From: Himantopus leucocephalus
Taxonomy: Eukaryota > Chordata > Aves > Charadriiformes > Recurvirostridae
DNA: 64,000 nt
Direction: 5' to 3'
Assembly (NCBI GenBank): GCA_003993805.1
Contig: RSEF01000003.1
Location: 104,561,802-104,625,801 of the forward strand
Shown here: positions 11,607 through 22,985 of the stretch, in pieces
How positions within the stretch are numbered: position 1 is the first letter of the stretch
How the letters are laid out: every line of letters starts with the position of its first letter
Notes under the pieces: model-generated
The model's input: only the letters and a program-made list of their open reading frames with translations
The model's database searches: none
What the model was told of the DNA's origin: nothing
Translations under genes and position numbers: made by a program

Positions 11607-12659
11607 TCAAGTGTGTTTATTGAACTGATTGCTTGCTTTTATTCTTTGGGGACCAACTGTTTGCTGGTTTTGATTTGTGTTGTGTTTTGGTTTTTTTAAG
11701 TACTTACACACTCTGTTATGACTTTACCAAGTAAAAATTCAAATATGTAGAGAATATAAAGAATAAAATTACCTGAAGTGAATAATAATTCTTGTAACTT
11801 GGAAAATCTTATTTGAGTGTATATTCCAAACTTCTAAATGATCTGACTCTGAACAGTGTGAAAGGAAGGAGAAAAGTGATACATTACAGAGGGGATGCTA
11901 TTGACAAAGTGTTTGGAAACATAAACAAAAGCAGTTAATCCTGAGAGTCCCATAGAGTGCTGCTGCCTTATTTTTTTTTCCCCCTCCCACCCCTATGGAT
12001 GATTCAGTTCTCGGTAGTAATGGCTCAGATCTGTTAATTTGTGTTTAGAATAATCAGTCAGAATTAAGGGTTGTGGGTGGTTATTAGTCTCCCAACTATT
12101 AAATTCCTCTAAAAAGGCTTTGAATGTGAGAGTTGGTGATGCGTTAACATGGGATCTAGAATGATGAAGTGACTGTTGCCTTTCCACACTGGAATTTTCA
12201 TGCTTCCATGCAATATTTCAATGAAATGGGGTTTCTAATCAGTTGCAGCAGCTTCTGCGTATGACTAAGATACTGAGAATTGAGCTAAATCGCTGTTGTG
12301 TTACTGATTAAACTTTGGCTGCTCCTAAAGGGACTCTTTCTCCATAAGAATTAAATTAAGTTTGAAATCGGAGTCTAAATTCCTGAAAGCCAGTAACAGT
12401 TTCTTGTTTCTCTTTTGCCCTCACAAGCTATGCACTATCCCTTACGTATTCAAGGGCCACTTACTGTACCCTGTGCATCCACTGTAACTCGCACTGTTGG
12501 TTAGAGCTTTTTGGTTGTCATAAGACAGTGGATGTGGGACCCGTGCTTTATCAGAGGACAAGCACGTTCTAATTTAAGTTCACTTACAAACTTGCCTGGA
12601 ATGGGAAGTTAAGTTTTTGAGTCCTACATAAGAATCGCAGAGAATAGGAACGAAGGAAA

Positions 12660-12735
12660 CTTCAGCGATGCTCGGGGGTAAGTACAGCTCCCTGGCACTT
12701 CAGCGATGCTCGGGGGTAGGTACAGCTCCCTGGCA
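12660..12735 (+). repeat. 38-bp tandem duplication
   Basis: Two adjacent copies at 12660-12697 and 12698-12735 begin CTTCAGCGATGCTCGGGGGTA and end CCCTGGCA. They differ at one base (GTAAGT versus GTAGGT). No N lies between them. This could be a recent local duplication or an unmerged contig overlap like those marked by Ns elsewhere. Confidence 0.85.
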
Positions 12736-13852
12736 GGCACTACACGTTTGGGCCCGAGGAAGTATGTTCAGGGTTTCTGTGCTCTGGGGACTTTCAGAGG
12801 GAAAGGCAGGAGCCTCACCTAGGGGCCGGTAACACTTTCACCAGCAAACAGGTGGGTGGGTGGTGCTGTGGGGCAGCGGCAGCTGCCTTTCCCTGCCCTT
12901 GACACCAAATCCGTTCACGTAGGCTGGGAGAAAGCCAGCTCTGATCTCTTAATACAGGAGCTGCCCTGCCCAAGCAGAAGCGCGCCCTCTCAGAGGATCA
13001 ATGCCATCAGAAGACAAGAAGGGTTAGCAAAAGCTGGGNGGGACAGAGCTGATCATCTGCTTCTCACCGTGCCCCCCCGCCTCAGCCCAGCAGAGATTAG
13101 AGAAATCTCTGCAGGCAGCGCGCCCTGGCTGTGCCTCCTGTGGCCAACCCTCGCTACTGTCTCAACACCCGGAGAGCACGGATCGGCTCCTTCCAGCTTC
13201 GGGCAAGGAGCGTTTAACCCTGACGGCCCAGTAGTAAAATATTTCATCGCCGCAAATCAGCACGCCTCGGTCCCTAAAATACTCCTTTTCGTGTATATTT
13301 TACCTAAGTGAACGGTAGCAGATTCGGGGCTTTAATCACGGTATTGAGATCTTCGTCCTTCCAAACCAGTAACGACCTAAGGTAATCGCCACCCAACTTC
13401 TCCCTCACAACTAATTTTTCACCCCATTGTTCATTTTAGGGTGAGACCACAGTGAGCGTCACTTTAAACCCACGGTTCAGTTTATGAAATTAAAGAGCCG
13501 CAACAGTCAGAGCATTGTAATTATTTTAAGATCAACCCCTTTAGAAACTAAGTCGTTTGCACTTTGATATTTTTAAGCTACAGGACGATTAACACACTTG
13601 TAGAATGAAACCAATTTCCTTATCATGCATAGCCAAAAGAGAAATTCACAATTTACAAGGCGTGGGGAGCCGAGCAGGAAAACAAACAAACATGTTTTTA
13701 AAAATGTAAATTAAGAAAGGAAAAATTTTTTCCTCTTCCAGGATTAACTAGTTCATCGTCTCGACAATGCATTCCTACGATCAGAACTAGGGGCTTCAGC
13801 TAGGTGCTCTGCTTAGAGATCCGCTCTTTGGCTTTGTTCTTAAGATTTTGTT

Positions 13853-13879
13853 GGTCAAAGATAAACAGCAAGGTCAAAG
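13853..13879 (+). promoter_or_regulatory. Cluster: GGTCAAAG, ATAAACA, AGGTCAAAG
   Basis: Within 27 bp there are two GGTCAAAG motifs (TCF/LEF-like core TCAAAG, or nuclear-receptor half-site AGGTCA) flanking a forkhead-type ATAAACA. The spacing suggests a possible enhancer core about 2.2 kb downstream of the ID2 poly(A) site. This is motif inference only. Confidence 0.3.
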
Positions 13880-14671
13880 CTGAGTGCCCAAAGCCTTAAC
13901 ATTAATTCTAGCTGTTTCCTTGAAGATGTGGGATTTCTTCATTCTAGAGCATTGTCATTGTCCTTCCACAATACATTAGAAAAATTTGTGAAATTTTCAC
14001 CACTTTCCCTGGGCCCATTTACTCTGTCTCTGCACACAGCTGTTGCCAACAGCCCCGTTAACAGACTAGCTGAACGCACCAGATCGAGAGGACCCATACT
14101 CAACTACGTGATAGCAAAATAGCTTTGGCAACAATCATATTTAAGCACTGTAAAATCTTTGCAAGTAGACCATGCATGAAAGTTGCAAATGCACCTACAG
14201 ACACTTCCCCACAAGGGAAAAAAAAAAACAAAACAAACCAGGATCCGACAAGAGACTGAAGAGGACTCTCCCCTCCAGAAGAGAGGTTGCCAAACCTGGC
14301 TTTGCTCGTGTATTGCACTTTGTAACACACGGACCAGCCCAAGCTGTGAACATGCACCGAAATGTCTCATTTGGATTTCCAGGGAACATCTTTGTATGAT
14401 AAAGCATGTAATGCACTGCTGGTGATATACATATTACAGCAGCTCACAAATTGTCCGTCTCACACACACGGGTGGTAGGAGCCCCTCCAGCCCATCCCCA
14501 GGTAAGGGAAACGCAGAGCAGACCTCCGGGTTTTGTTTACTCTCTCCTGGGAAAACAGCATTGTGCCTACTGCACCAAAAATATTCATAAGCCACTTAAA
14601 GAACCGGTGCCAATATTTTGACAAAATGATTACGGAGAAGGCTGACGCCAAGCTAACACAGTCGGTACCTC

Positions 14672-14832
14672 CGAGCTGCCGCCTCCGCGGCCGGTCTCGC
14701 TCGGCGGGGCCGGGGCAGCGCGGGCGGCTGGATGGACGGAGGGACGGACGGATGGATGGATGGATGGGTGGCCACTGCCACCCGCCGGCCCGGGCCGGCA
14801 CAGCAGCCGCCGCTCCCGCTGCCTGCACGCAA
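14672..14832. promoter_or_regulatory. Isolated CpG-rich patch about 3 kb downstream of ID2
   Basis: About 160 bp rich in CpG and GC boxes stand alone in AT-rich sequence. The patch includes a (GGAT/GGAC) tandem tract at 14731-14770 and ends in CGCC/GCCG-rich sequence. No coding exon is recognised. It could be an orphan CpG island (enhancer or non-coding RNA promoter) or a GC-rich repeat. Confidence 0.5.
14731..14770 (+). repeat. Tetranucleotide microsatellite (GGAT/GGAC)n
   Basis: A tract of GGAT, GGAC and GGGT units, imperfect at its left end and more regular at the right. It sits inside the CpG-rich patch. Confidence 0.85.
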
Positions 14833-16721
14833 AGCCAAGACGGGTTTTTTAGAAGGGTAAAATCGTTCTGTTCTTTACATTTTAGGAACAACAATCAGAG
14901 CACGGACCTTCCGTGGATTATTTAAAATCACATTTTGCAGTTGCATCTAACTAATTCAGCTCTGCTAGCTGGGAATTTCAGCCTAAGAATTAAAGAGGTC
15001 TCTAAAAATCTGAAGAAAACGTTGCATTAAAATAATAAATACTTTGCTCATGCTGCTATGGGAAAAGCACCGTTTGATTAGCACTAGTTTGTATTTCACT
15101 CTGGAAAGTAAAACACGTTCTCTAAACAATCTTGTATGTGTTAAGGATTCTCTTAGACACCAGTTTGCGGTCTAGATCAATTCACGCAATTGTGGAAAAG
15201 ATATAAGATAATTTACTAATGAGAATTATTGTATTTGTGAGTAAGCATCTCTTCCTGTTTACCACCCTCCTTGCTCACTTACATGCAACAAGAAATGATT
15301 TACACAGCTTTTACTGGAAGCTGTAAGGCAGAATGCAACTGTCGCGGGACAAAAGATTGAGTAAACTACATGAACGCTGGTATTGAATTTTGTTCAGAAA
15401 AAGGTTTTCACAAATGTACTCTTTAAAACTACTGTTTTGCAAAAGAATCGGTATTTTCTGATTCTACAGAGAAATGAATGTTTGATCTTTGAAATCCAAT
15501 TTGTTTTATCCACATTACCATTTTCCTCTCCAGAACAGCCATCTAAGTTACCGCAATTCTAAAGTGGAAGAGCCAAATGCAAACACTATTTCAGTAAAAC
15601 AAAGCTTATATTGCACAGCAATAGTCACTGATTGTGTGAGCCACTTGCTAAAGTAAATTGAAGGAGGAAACAAAAGAGGAAACGAACAAATGCGATTACT
15701 TTTGGAGTCAATCATAGTAACTGAGAGGAATTCATATTTCAGTTGGTTGCTTGCCTTGAAAAAACATTAAAAATGAGGGGACACGGGGCAAAGACTGTAA
15801 GTAGGGCCAGACTGAGAAAAACGAATTGCACAGAAAGTCCTGCAGTGGACTTAGAGCTGCTAGCTGCTCTAGAAGGCAACCCTTTACTTGCTGTCTGTCC
15901 TCACGAGAATGTGATGAATGAATAGATAACACAACATTACATGATCTTACAGGACCTATCCAGATTTGAAACAATTAAACTACATTACTGGAAATTATAA
16001 CGACGTACGCTTTCTGGCAAGTAAGTATCCCCACAAATTACACCATGTCTGTGGCGAACAGTTTTATGAATAGATCAGGTATTTCTACTTAAAAGTAAGA
16101 GCTTGAGCCAGCTCTTATGTTTCACTACTGATGGCAGAACTTCAAAAGCTCACACAAATTTCTCTTTTTTTTTTTTTTTTTAACCAAACTAGACTGTAAA
16201 TCTGCTGAATTTCTCTTTCATTTGGAAGAGAACAAATTATTTTGATACTTACTGCCTTGCATTTGAGCAGACACAGGACCAGCAGCATTGCCTCACTGGA
16301 GCCCACCTCGTGGAGGAGCCCTCTCACTTGCAGCTGCAGTAGCGGATACCTGCGGAAGGGTGTAAGACCAGTGTTAGGTGATACCTCGTCCATGTACTTT
16401 CAGCATCTCGTGTTCTCTGAGAAAAGCCTTCCTGATATGTCTGGCATGTAGATTCACTTTGTTGTACTGTTTGTCAATATGGAACTTGAATAGCCTACCT
16501 GAGTTATGGTAGTTGTCTTATTTTTTTCTCATCCTGAGAAGAGGTGTAGCGCTCTGAAGGGGGAGAGAGCGGGCAGGAAGAAAAGGGGAGGACGGAGATA
16601 ACGTAACACTAAGTATCTCCCGCATATGAGACTGGGCAAGATCAACAGCAGCGTATCTTGCCTTAAAGCAGCATTGAGGTTGAAGTTTGCATTTTCAGTC
16701 TTGGGCAAGTTTCACCCGAAG

Positions 16722-16875
16722 CCTGAGCACCACATCTACACATCTTTTAAATACCTCCAGGGATGGTGATTCAGCCACTTCCCTGGGCAGCCTGTTCCAC
16801 TGCTTGACAACACTTTCGGTGAAGAAATTTTTCCTAATATCCAATCTAGACCTCCCCTGGCACAACCTGAGGACC
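16722..16875 (-). mobile_element. CR1 LINE 3'-end fragment
   Basis: Read on the - strand, the sequence encodes the C-terminal tail of CR1 ORF2, with [24 protein letters not shown] and SPSLEVFK. On the + strand this appears as the familiar avian CR1 stretch around CCTCCAGGGATGGTGATTCA. The terminal ATTCTATG-type 3' repeats are missing on the left and the reverse transcriptase is missing on the right, so this is a dead, truncated copy. CR1 is the dominant non-LTR retrotransposon of birds. Confidence 0.9.
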
Positions 16876-19800
16876 AAACAACTTGACTTGAAAGTTTCTT
16901 CTGCCCCGCAGAACTGAGTTGGTTTAGCTACATCTGATACCAGCACCCCAGGGAAATGCAGTGTACTAGACAACCTCTGGAAGTGCCCTTCAGCCGTATT
17001 TTCTGTAAACCTCATGCTCACCCACAAGCTCTACATGATCTAGAAATTTGTGCAGTACTCGAAGAGAGGGAATGTGATAAAGTCTACTGCAAACCAATGT
17101 AGAGAGTAGAGAATACAGGAGAGCTCATGCTCACAACAGACGCTGGTGCTGAGATCTCTGCCACGTTCATGTTCAGAGCCGTAGCTTCACGCCCAGCTGT
17201 AGTACATTAATACACTCTAGAAAAGACACAAGCTTGTAACAGTACCAGAGAGGCACAGAGACGTAACTCTTTGGAAATGGGAGAAAATGTTACTCCTGGA
17301 CATCGTTACATAGCAGGTTAACTACAAGAGACGTGGAAGATGGCAGAAGGTAGTCATCTTCACTCTGTTAAGGGTAAGAGAGATCTGCTCCCAGAGCAAG
17401 AGTATGCGGAAAAAAAAAGAATATGAACATGTAAATATTTTTCTAAGTTCAGATTCATTTGCAACATGAGTTAATAGACAGGAATAAAGTGATGGTAAGG
17501 TTATTTCAGAAAAAAATGGTTAAGCTGCATTTCACAACTTCTTGGAAAAGTATCTCACTTGTGCTGCTGTATTTCTGCTGGTAAGTATATGAAAAAAACC
17601 TGTGCCACTGCTAGAGGTTTTTTAATTAAAAAGTTTGTGTAAAACAGATTAACTAAACCCCCCATTAGTACTTTCCAAACAATGTAACAGTTAGAAGGCT
17701 GAGTAAAATACATGCCAAATCTATAAACTCAGTCTAGCTCTTGTTAAAAAGGCTGTTTTACTGCACATGAATGTTTCCACCCAACAGATAGGAAGTAAGG
17801 TGCTACACGTGGACACATGCTGTTTACTAATCCTTATTGAGTCGCATTTTGCTCAGATTATCCCATCGTTGCTTTTACCACCCTTACGGAAAAAAGCCGT
17901 AAGTGTTGGTTGGACCTCATCCTGTTAAGTATTAAAACTTCACAGTACCTATAAAATTAAATTTCTAAATCCACTATAAATCTGCTTCTTCAGTCATTAA
18001 AAAAATTTTAAGAGTTCCTTGGAGATTGAACTTTTTGACTCAATTTGTTTGATTCCTGCACCTACCGAAGGATCTTTCTATCCCTCTAATCAAAGTCTAA
18101 TTTATAGAAAGTGCCATGCTTAGAGGAAAAAAACCCCTTAATTGTTTATAAGTTTGGACCTTTGTAATAAATATATAAATAGAAACTCTGTATCTTATGT
18201 ACATACCGCATCCAACATACAATTAGCAGTTTATTGGCAGCATGAAGAAAATTCTCATAATCTGAAAATCTGAACCAGACTGTCACAAATATCGAATGCT
18301 ATGTTATTTTTTGGCAGCTTTGAGTACTTAATATTATTTTTATTACCATTTTAGGGGGCTCTGAGGTCAGCAATTTTGCCCAAAAAGATAAAAGACAGGC
18401 GGATGAACAGGACTTACCAGGGCAAAGGAGGCACTTACAGAGAGATATCCAAAGGCAAAAACTACGGACTATGACAGATTAAACACATCCGTGGACTATG
18501 AAAGCAGATTTGTGAGTTATGAGCCTAAAAATAACTGAAATTTTTAAAATGGAAAAAGAAACTCAGAAGCCAGGCTTAACAGTAAGAAAATGAACCAAGT
18601 CCTTTAAGAGTTACCGGAGTTCCGCTGGAAAATGTGAAGTGGCAACAACCTGTGGCAAAACAATAGAAATGTGACCAGAAGTGGAAGAATGAGACAAGAT
18701 GGGTAAACAGGACAGAAAGAATGAGTGATATTGTCTCCCCCACCGCCCCCTCCCCTTACCCTGAAAATCACCATGATTCCGCCAGGGGAAGGGAGGAAGG
18801 GAAGAAAAGCAGGTTTTATGCAAAGAATCACAGGTAATGAAAAAGTGGAAAATACAATGAATGAAGAACTGTCCAGGTAAGAAAGACGCAGAACAGAAGA
18901 AAGTATTTTTACAATGTAAGAGTGCTGTCAAAAATTCTACTAGAAAAGAATCAGAGATATTGGAACAAAGGTATGGAAAACTTACTTGTCCTGTGAAGTA
19001 AGGAAGGGCATGGACAGATTTGTCCTCGAGCCTCACCGAAGAGTTTTAACAAAGAGCTAAAAAAACCCGATTGTAATTCCATCGTATTCACAAATACAAA
19101 ATGCTAATTCCAGCTGGCCCTGAACCTCAATCAGAATGTAAATGATTTTTTTTTTCCCATTTTGTAGATTATTCACACTGCATAACCTATGGAAGATAAA
19201 TTGGGATTTTAGCCCTTAATTCTTATGCTTGACATAATTGACCAAATTTAACATTATTTTTTTTAGGGAAAAATAAGATAATTACCTGTAAAAGTATTTC
19301 TTAAAAACTTCTTTTTGCAGGTTCATTTGCTAGGAAAACTATGAATGAATCATCTTTAGTAACTCAATTCCCGCCAAGCATACTGGAACAACAAAATATC
19401 ATAGGAAGGATATCATTCACTTAAAACAGGGAGAGGAAAAAAAAAATAGGTCAGCTTTGACAACTTTTTTTTTTTAGATTGCATATTCAGGTTCATTGAA
19501 TAGTCTTATTTCTGATGAAATCCTGTGTATTTATAACATCCATGAGCTCACATATGATTTCAGGGGTTTAGCAATGAATGTGTATATAAATAAGTAATCA
19601 GGAGATTTTATTTTTAATATAGTTTACATAAGGAATAAAAAGTCGGGGTTTTTCCCTTCAGATCTATATGCAGCAAAAGATAAAAAGATAAAAAGATATC
19701 AAAAATAACAGACATGGTGAGGAGAGTTCAGCAAATGACAAGAGAGGAAGACTGACACTACAACCAAGAGTTCTGTGATCTAAATTTCTCTATCAATGAG

Positions 19801-20054
19801 ATTCGCCAATGAAAGTCATTCACTAACGAACAATAACAGCAGTTTCTTTTGACATAAAATTTTCAGGTTTACAAAAACAACTCTATAAATGCTATTTTGG
19901 GGGGCATTAACTCATGCAGCAACCCAAAGGTTAGAGAAGGAGTGGATGTCAAGATGCAGCATTTTTCCAAACCTGAAAAAGGATTCAGCTGTAGTACAAC
20001 TGGGAAGCACGCCTGCGCTATGTGAAGACGAGCCTAAGCAAGCTGTCATCCCGC

Positions 20055-20200
20055 TAGGTTGGGTACCAACACCCGAGAAGATTGCTCAGTACAGACGTCA
20101 ATGTAGGAGACAGCCATGGAAAATATNTTAGGTTGGGTACCAACACCAGAGAAGATTGCTCAGTACAGACGTCAATGTAGGAGACAACCATGGAAAATAT
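20055..20200 (+). repeat. 72-bp near-identical direct repeat meeting at a single N
   Basis: Copies at 20055-20126 and 20129-20200 differ at two positions (CCCGAG versus CCAGAG, CAGCC versus CAACC), with an N at 20127 between them. Two allelic contig ends joined without merging would produce this pattern. Confidence 0.85.
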
Positions 20201-20229
20201 ACAAGGCCGTACTGACATCTAAATCTTCG

Positions 20230-20340
20230 CAACCTGAGTGCTCTTGGTGCGGACAGCTGCTTCAGTCATACTCATCTGCGTGAGCTGACCTAACGCCATC
20301 AGACTGCAGTATAGACATACCCAAAAAGCAAATGCTGGAG
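20230..20340. repeat. Possible ancient interspersed repeat
   Basis: The phrase CAGTATAGACATACCC resembles wording I recall from old interspersed repeats of reptiles and birds, and the surrounding sequence is richer in CpG than its neighbours. I cannot name the family. Confidence 0.25.
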
Positions 20341-21976
20341 GGCTTCAGTGGAGGTATGCTTGGAACTATTATTTCGCGTGATCAATTACTGGATATCTGT
20401 CCTTATCTTTGAGACACTGTCGCGTTGAAATGTAGGACCTAAAGGTAAATGTAAGGTAACTGTGTGGCAATTTGATGTGAGTCATAACAGAAAAAGGTCT
20501 CAGCAAAGAACACTTGCGAGGAGGCCTTCAGATGGAGATGCCTCTTTAAGTAACTAAGTATTTCACCAAGCAGGCGTTTATAGACATTCTTCAGTTTCCC
20601 GGAGAAAAAGAAAAGCTTTATAAATGTAATCGATTTCAAGTTTAAAAAGTACTAGTTTACTATCTCTTAGACTCTGAACTATTGCTGAAATGTATTTTTA
20701 AGTTTTTTTCATCAACTGATGGCTTCCACATATTTCTTAAGCACTTAATTACAAGCCAGGAAAGAAAGTCCATTTTATTTGATGCCTATAAAGTTGGTGA
20801 ATGATTTAAGGTGTCCGTGAAAACACTTAAAAGCTACAAACACTTCTTACCTTTCCCTTCAAAGTTCTGCTGTTTAAGCAACTCAAACAAGTAATTTATC
20901 AGCTGTTGAAGGTGATGAAACAGGGCTTTACTGATGTGGGGGAAAATAACGATCTCGTGGTTAAGACTTTGAACTGGGAGTTATGAGAGTTATGGGGCTC
21001 TCAGCCCCAATTTCCCACAGACTTTGTATGTGACCTCTGCAAGTCATTTCACTCCTTCGTGTTTCTATGCATCTGTAAACATGAGAAATTCAGTTTTCTC
21101 TCTTGGGAATTCTTATGAACTAGCATGTCCAAGACGGTATGATACTGGGCTACCTTGTAATACTGATCAATGGCAGCAACATTCTTGGGCATTAAAATTG
21201 GTCATTTATCGTGTGAAATTGTACCTGCCACACGCTCAAACAATTACCAGTTGTGACTTGGGAGTTACAAGGCATAGAAGCCCTCCCAGAGCAGCCACTG
21301 CTTCTAGCACCATGTTTTAAAGAGAGGGTATGAGTATCAACAGGAAAGATTCCATTGCAATAGGCCAAAGAACGGTCCTTACCCTGCTGGAAGTGTTCGT
21401 GTAGATTCAAGCCCTAGTTTTGCTTATGTTACTAAGTAAAAAAGAGCCAGGGAGGAAGCGTAAGCACTGGGCACCCACACACCTCTGTGTAAGGAAAAGC
21501 CATTTCTTCAGGCCTGAATGTAGATCAGGTAACATGATTTTATGTAGATTGCATTTTGCTTAAACAATCACGTTAGATACACATTCGCTCCCCCTTTCTT
21601 ACCATCCTATAATAGTATAGAGATGATTTAAATTTAGCAGACCCTTGAGGAACTGAACAACATAATGTAACCAGTGAAGAGAGAATTAAAACGAGTCTGA
21701 ACGATACTGTGACAAAGGAGACAAAGGGCACTGAAATGCAAAATTCCTTAAGAAGTTAAAAAGTAAACACCAGACCATTTTACTTGGATTCTTCCAAGAT
21801 GCATACATTTAAATATTGATGTCAACAACATTGTAACATGGAAGCAAAAACCCAACATGAAGATAGGCCGGGTGGAAGGTCACTGTGCAAAATACAGGAA
21901 TCACACTTGTGACTGGAAGCCCGGGCATCAAGGGCATGAACAAGAAGCTATTAATCTGATATGCAAAATATAAAAA

Positions 21977-22440
21977 CATAGAATCATTTAGGTTGGAAGG
22001 GACCTTTAAGATCATCGAGTCCAACCATTAACCTAACACTGACAAAACCACCACTAAACCATGTCTCTAAGCACCACATCTACCCATCTTTTAAATTCCT
22101 CCAGGGATGGTGATTCAGCCGCTTCCCTGGGCCGCCTGTTCCAATGCTCGACAGCCTTTTCCAGTGAAAAATTTTTTCCTAATATCCATTCTAAACCTCC
22201 CCTAGTGTAAATTGAAGTCATTCCCTATTGTTCTATCACTTGTTACTTGGGAGAAGAGACCAACCCCACCTCGTTACAACCTCCTTTCAGGTAGTTGTAG
22301 AGAGCAATANNNNNNNNNNNNNNNNNNNNNNNNNNNNNNNNNNNNNNNNNNNNNNNNNNNNNNNNNNNNNNNNNNNNNNNNNNNNNNNNNNNNNNNNNNN
22401 NNNNNNNNNAGCCTCCTTTTCTTCAGGCTAAACAACCCCA
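21977..22440 (-). mobile_element. CR1 LINE 3'-end fragment, interrupted by an assembly gap
   Basis: The + strand begins CATAGAATCATTTAGGTTGG, the reverse complement of a CR1 3' terminus. It continues through the usual CR1 text (ATCATCGAGTCCAACC, CTCCAGGGATGGTGATTCA) up to the N run, and AGCCTCCTTTTCTTCAGGC after the gap also matches CR1. The element runs on the - strand and its true 3' end is at 21977. It is 5'-truncated and inactive. Confidence 0.93.
22310..22409. other. Assembly gap, exactly 100 N
   Basis: A placeholder run of 100 Ns lying inside a CR1 copy. Its flanks match nearby parts of the CR1 text, so the missing sequence is probably short CR1. Confidence 0.97.
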
Positions 22441-22469
22441 TATCAAGAGATTATGTCCATTCAGCCTTC

Positions 22470-22985
22470 CTTCTTTTAAACTCAACAAATCCAACTCTTT
22501 CAAAATTACTTACCTGTAAGTCATGTTTTCTAAATGTTTTTGCCATTCTCCTCCAGTTGGTTATTGAAGGTGCTCAGGTCTGAACAGAGTACACCTTCAG
22601 CAGCAGGGCATACCTCTCCTGCACTGTATGATACTCCTATTAATACACTCCTCAGGGATTTCCTTTTCTTCCCCCTACCTTCAACAGTATCACTTACCTC
22701 GTTAGCTTCGTACTGGTTTACTAGCTATGCTAAAGCCCCATTTTCTTCTGCAGTATTTCAGTGGGTTATACTCCATTTTATATTTGTGCATTTGATTTCA
22801 CTTCTGCAAGTGCAATACTTTATACTTGCCTTTACTGAATTACATTGTGTTAATTTACAGTCCTCTATGTATCAAGTAATTTTGTCCTTCGGGATCAGGC
22901 AGGTTCAGACAAGAGTGAACTTTGAAATTCCACCAATAATGTTGCTAATAAAGATACTGAATAAAAATGGACCAGACCATCATGT
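22470..22985 (-). mobile_element. Older, diverged CR1-like LINE fragment
   Basis: The + strand keeps diverged pieces, in order, of the antisense of an ancient amniote CR1 lineage. These are GTCATGTTTTCTAAATG, ACTCCTATTAATACACTCC, a phrase around TTCTGCAGTATTTC, CTTTACTGAATTACATTGTG, and AAAGATACTGAATAAAAATGGACC near the right end. Divergence is much higher than in the adjacent young CR1, suggesting the younger copy landed next to or into it. Confidence 0.7.

Larger units (their letters stand above)
9522..11625 (+). other. ID2: ID2 transcription unit (three exons)
   Basis: Predicted mRNA: exon 1 from about 9522 to 9967, intron 1 from 9968 to 10237 (270 bp, gtaagc...cag), exon 2 from 10238 to 10302, intron 2 from 10303 to 10985 (683 bp, gtgagt...tgcag), and exon 3 from 10986 to about 11625. 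Exon 3 is wholly 3' UTR. Two coding exons followed by a non-coding terminal exon is the arrangement known for mammalian ID2. Start and end are inferred from the TATA box and poly(A) signal. Confidence 0.9.
10986..11625 (+). other. ID2: ID2 3' UTR exon
   Basis: AT-rich last exon with several AU-rich stretches (TTATTTATG near 11193, a long TATATA tract at about 11429-11459) and an exact Pumilio-type octamer TGTATATA at 11429-11436. AU-rich 3' UTRs fit the short-lived mRNAs of immediate-early-type genes such as ID2. A possible proximal AATAAA lies at 11121, and the stronger distal signal is at 11601. Confidence 0.8.
11626..16720. other. Intergenic, downstream of ID2; no gene recognised
   Basis: AT-rich sequence with another AATAAA at 11762. 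It also contains a 38-bp tandem duplication (12660-12735), a transcription-factor-like motif cluster (13853-13879) and an isolated CpG-rich patch (14672-14832), listed separately. The frame at 12856-13311 has 151 codons but crosses an N and shows no recognisable domain. Confidence 0.6.
16876..21976. other. Intergenic, no gene recognised
   Basis: AT-rich sequence with short homopolymers. A 72-bp duplication around an N at 20127 is listed separately. Open frames on both strands (for example 18611-19036 on - and 19889-20131 on +) lack recognisable domains. Confidence 0.55.

Noticed and set aside
11762..11767. Second downstream AATAAA as the main ID2 poly(A) signal
   Set aside because: The signal at 11601 has a better GT-rich downstream element. 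The later one may be used occasionally, but I have no support for it.
16695..17027. 110-codon open frame on the - strand as a host gene
   Set aside because: Its recognisable part is the CR1 ORF2 C-terminal tail ([18 protein letters not shown]), so it is a retrotransposon remnant.
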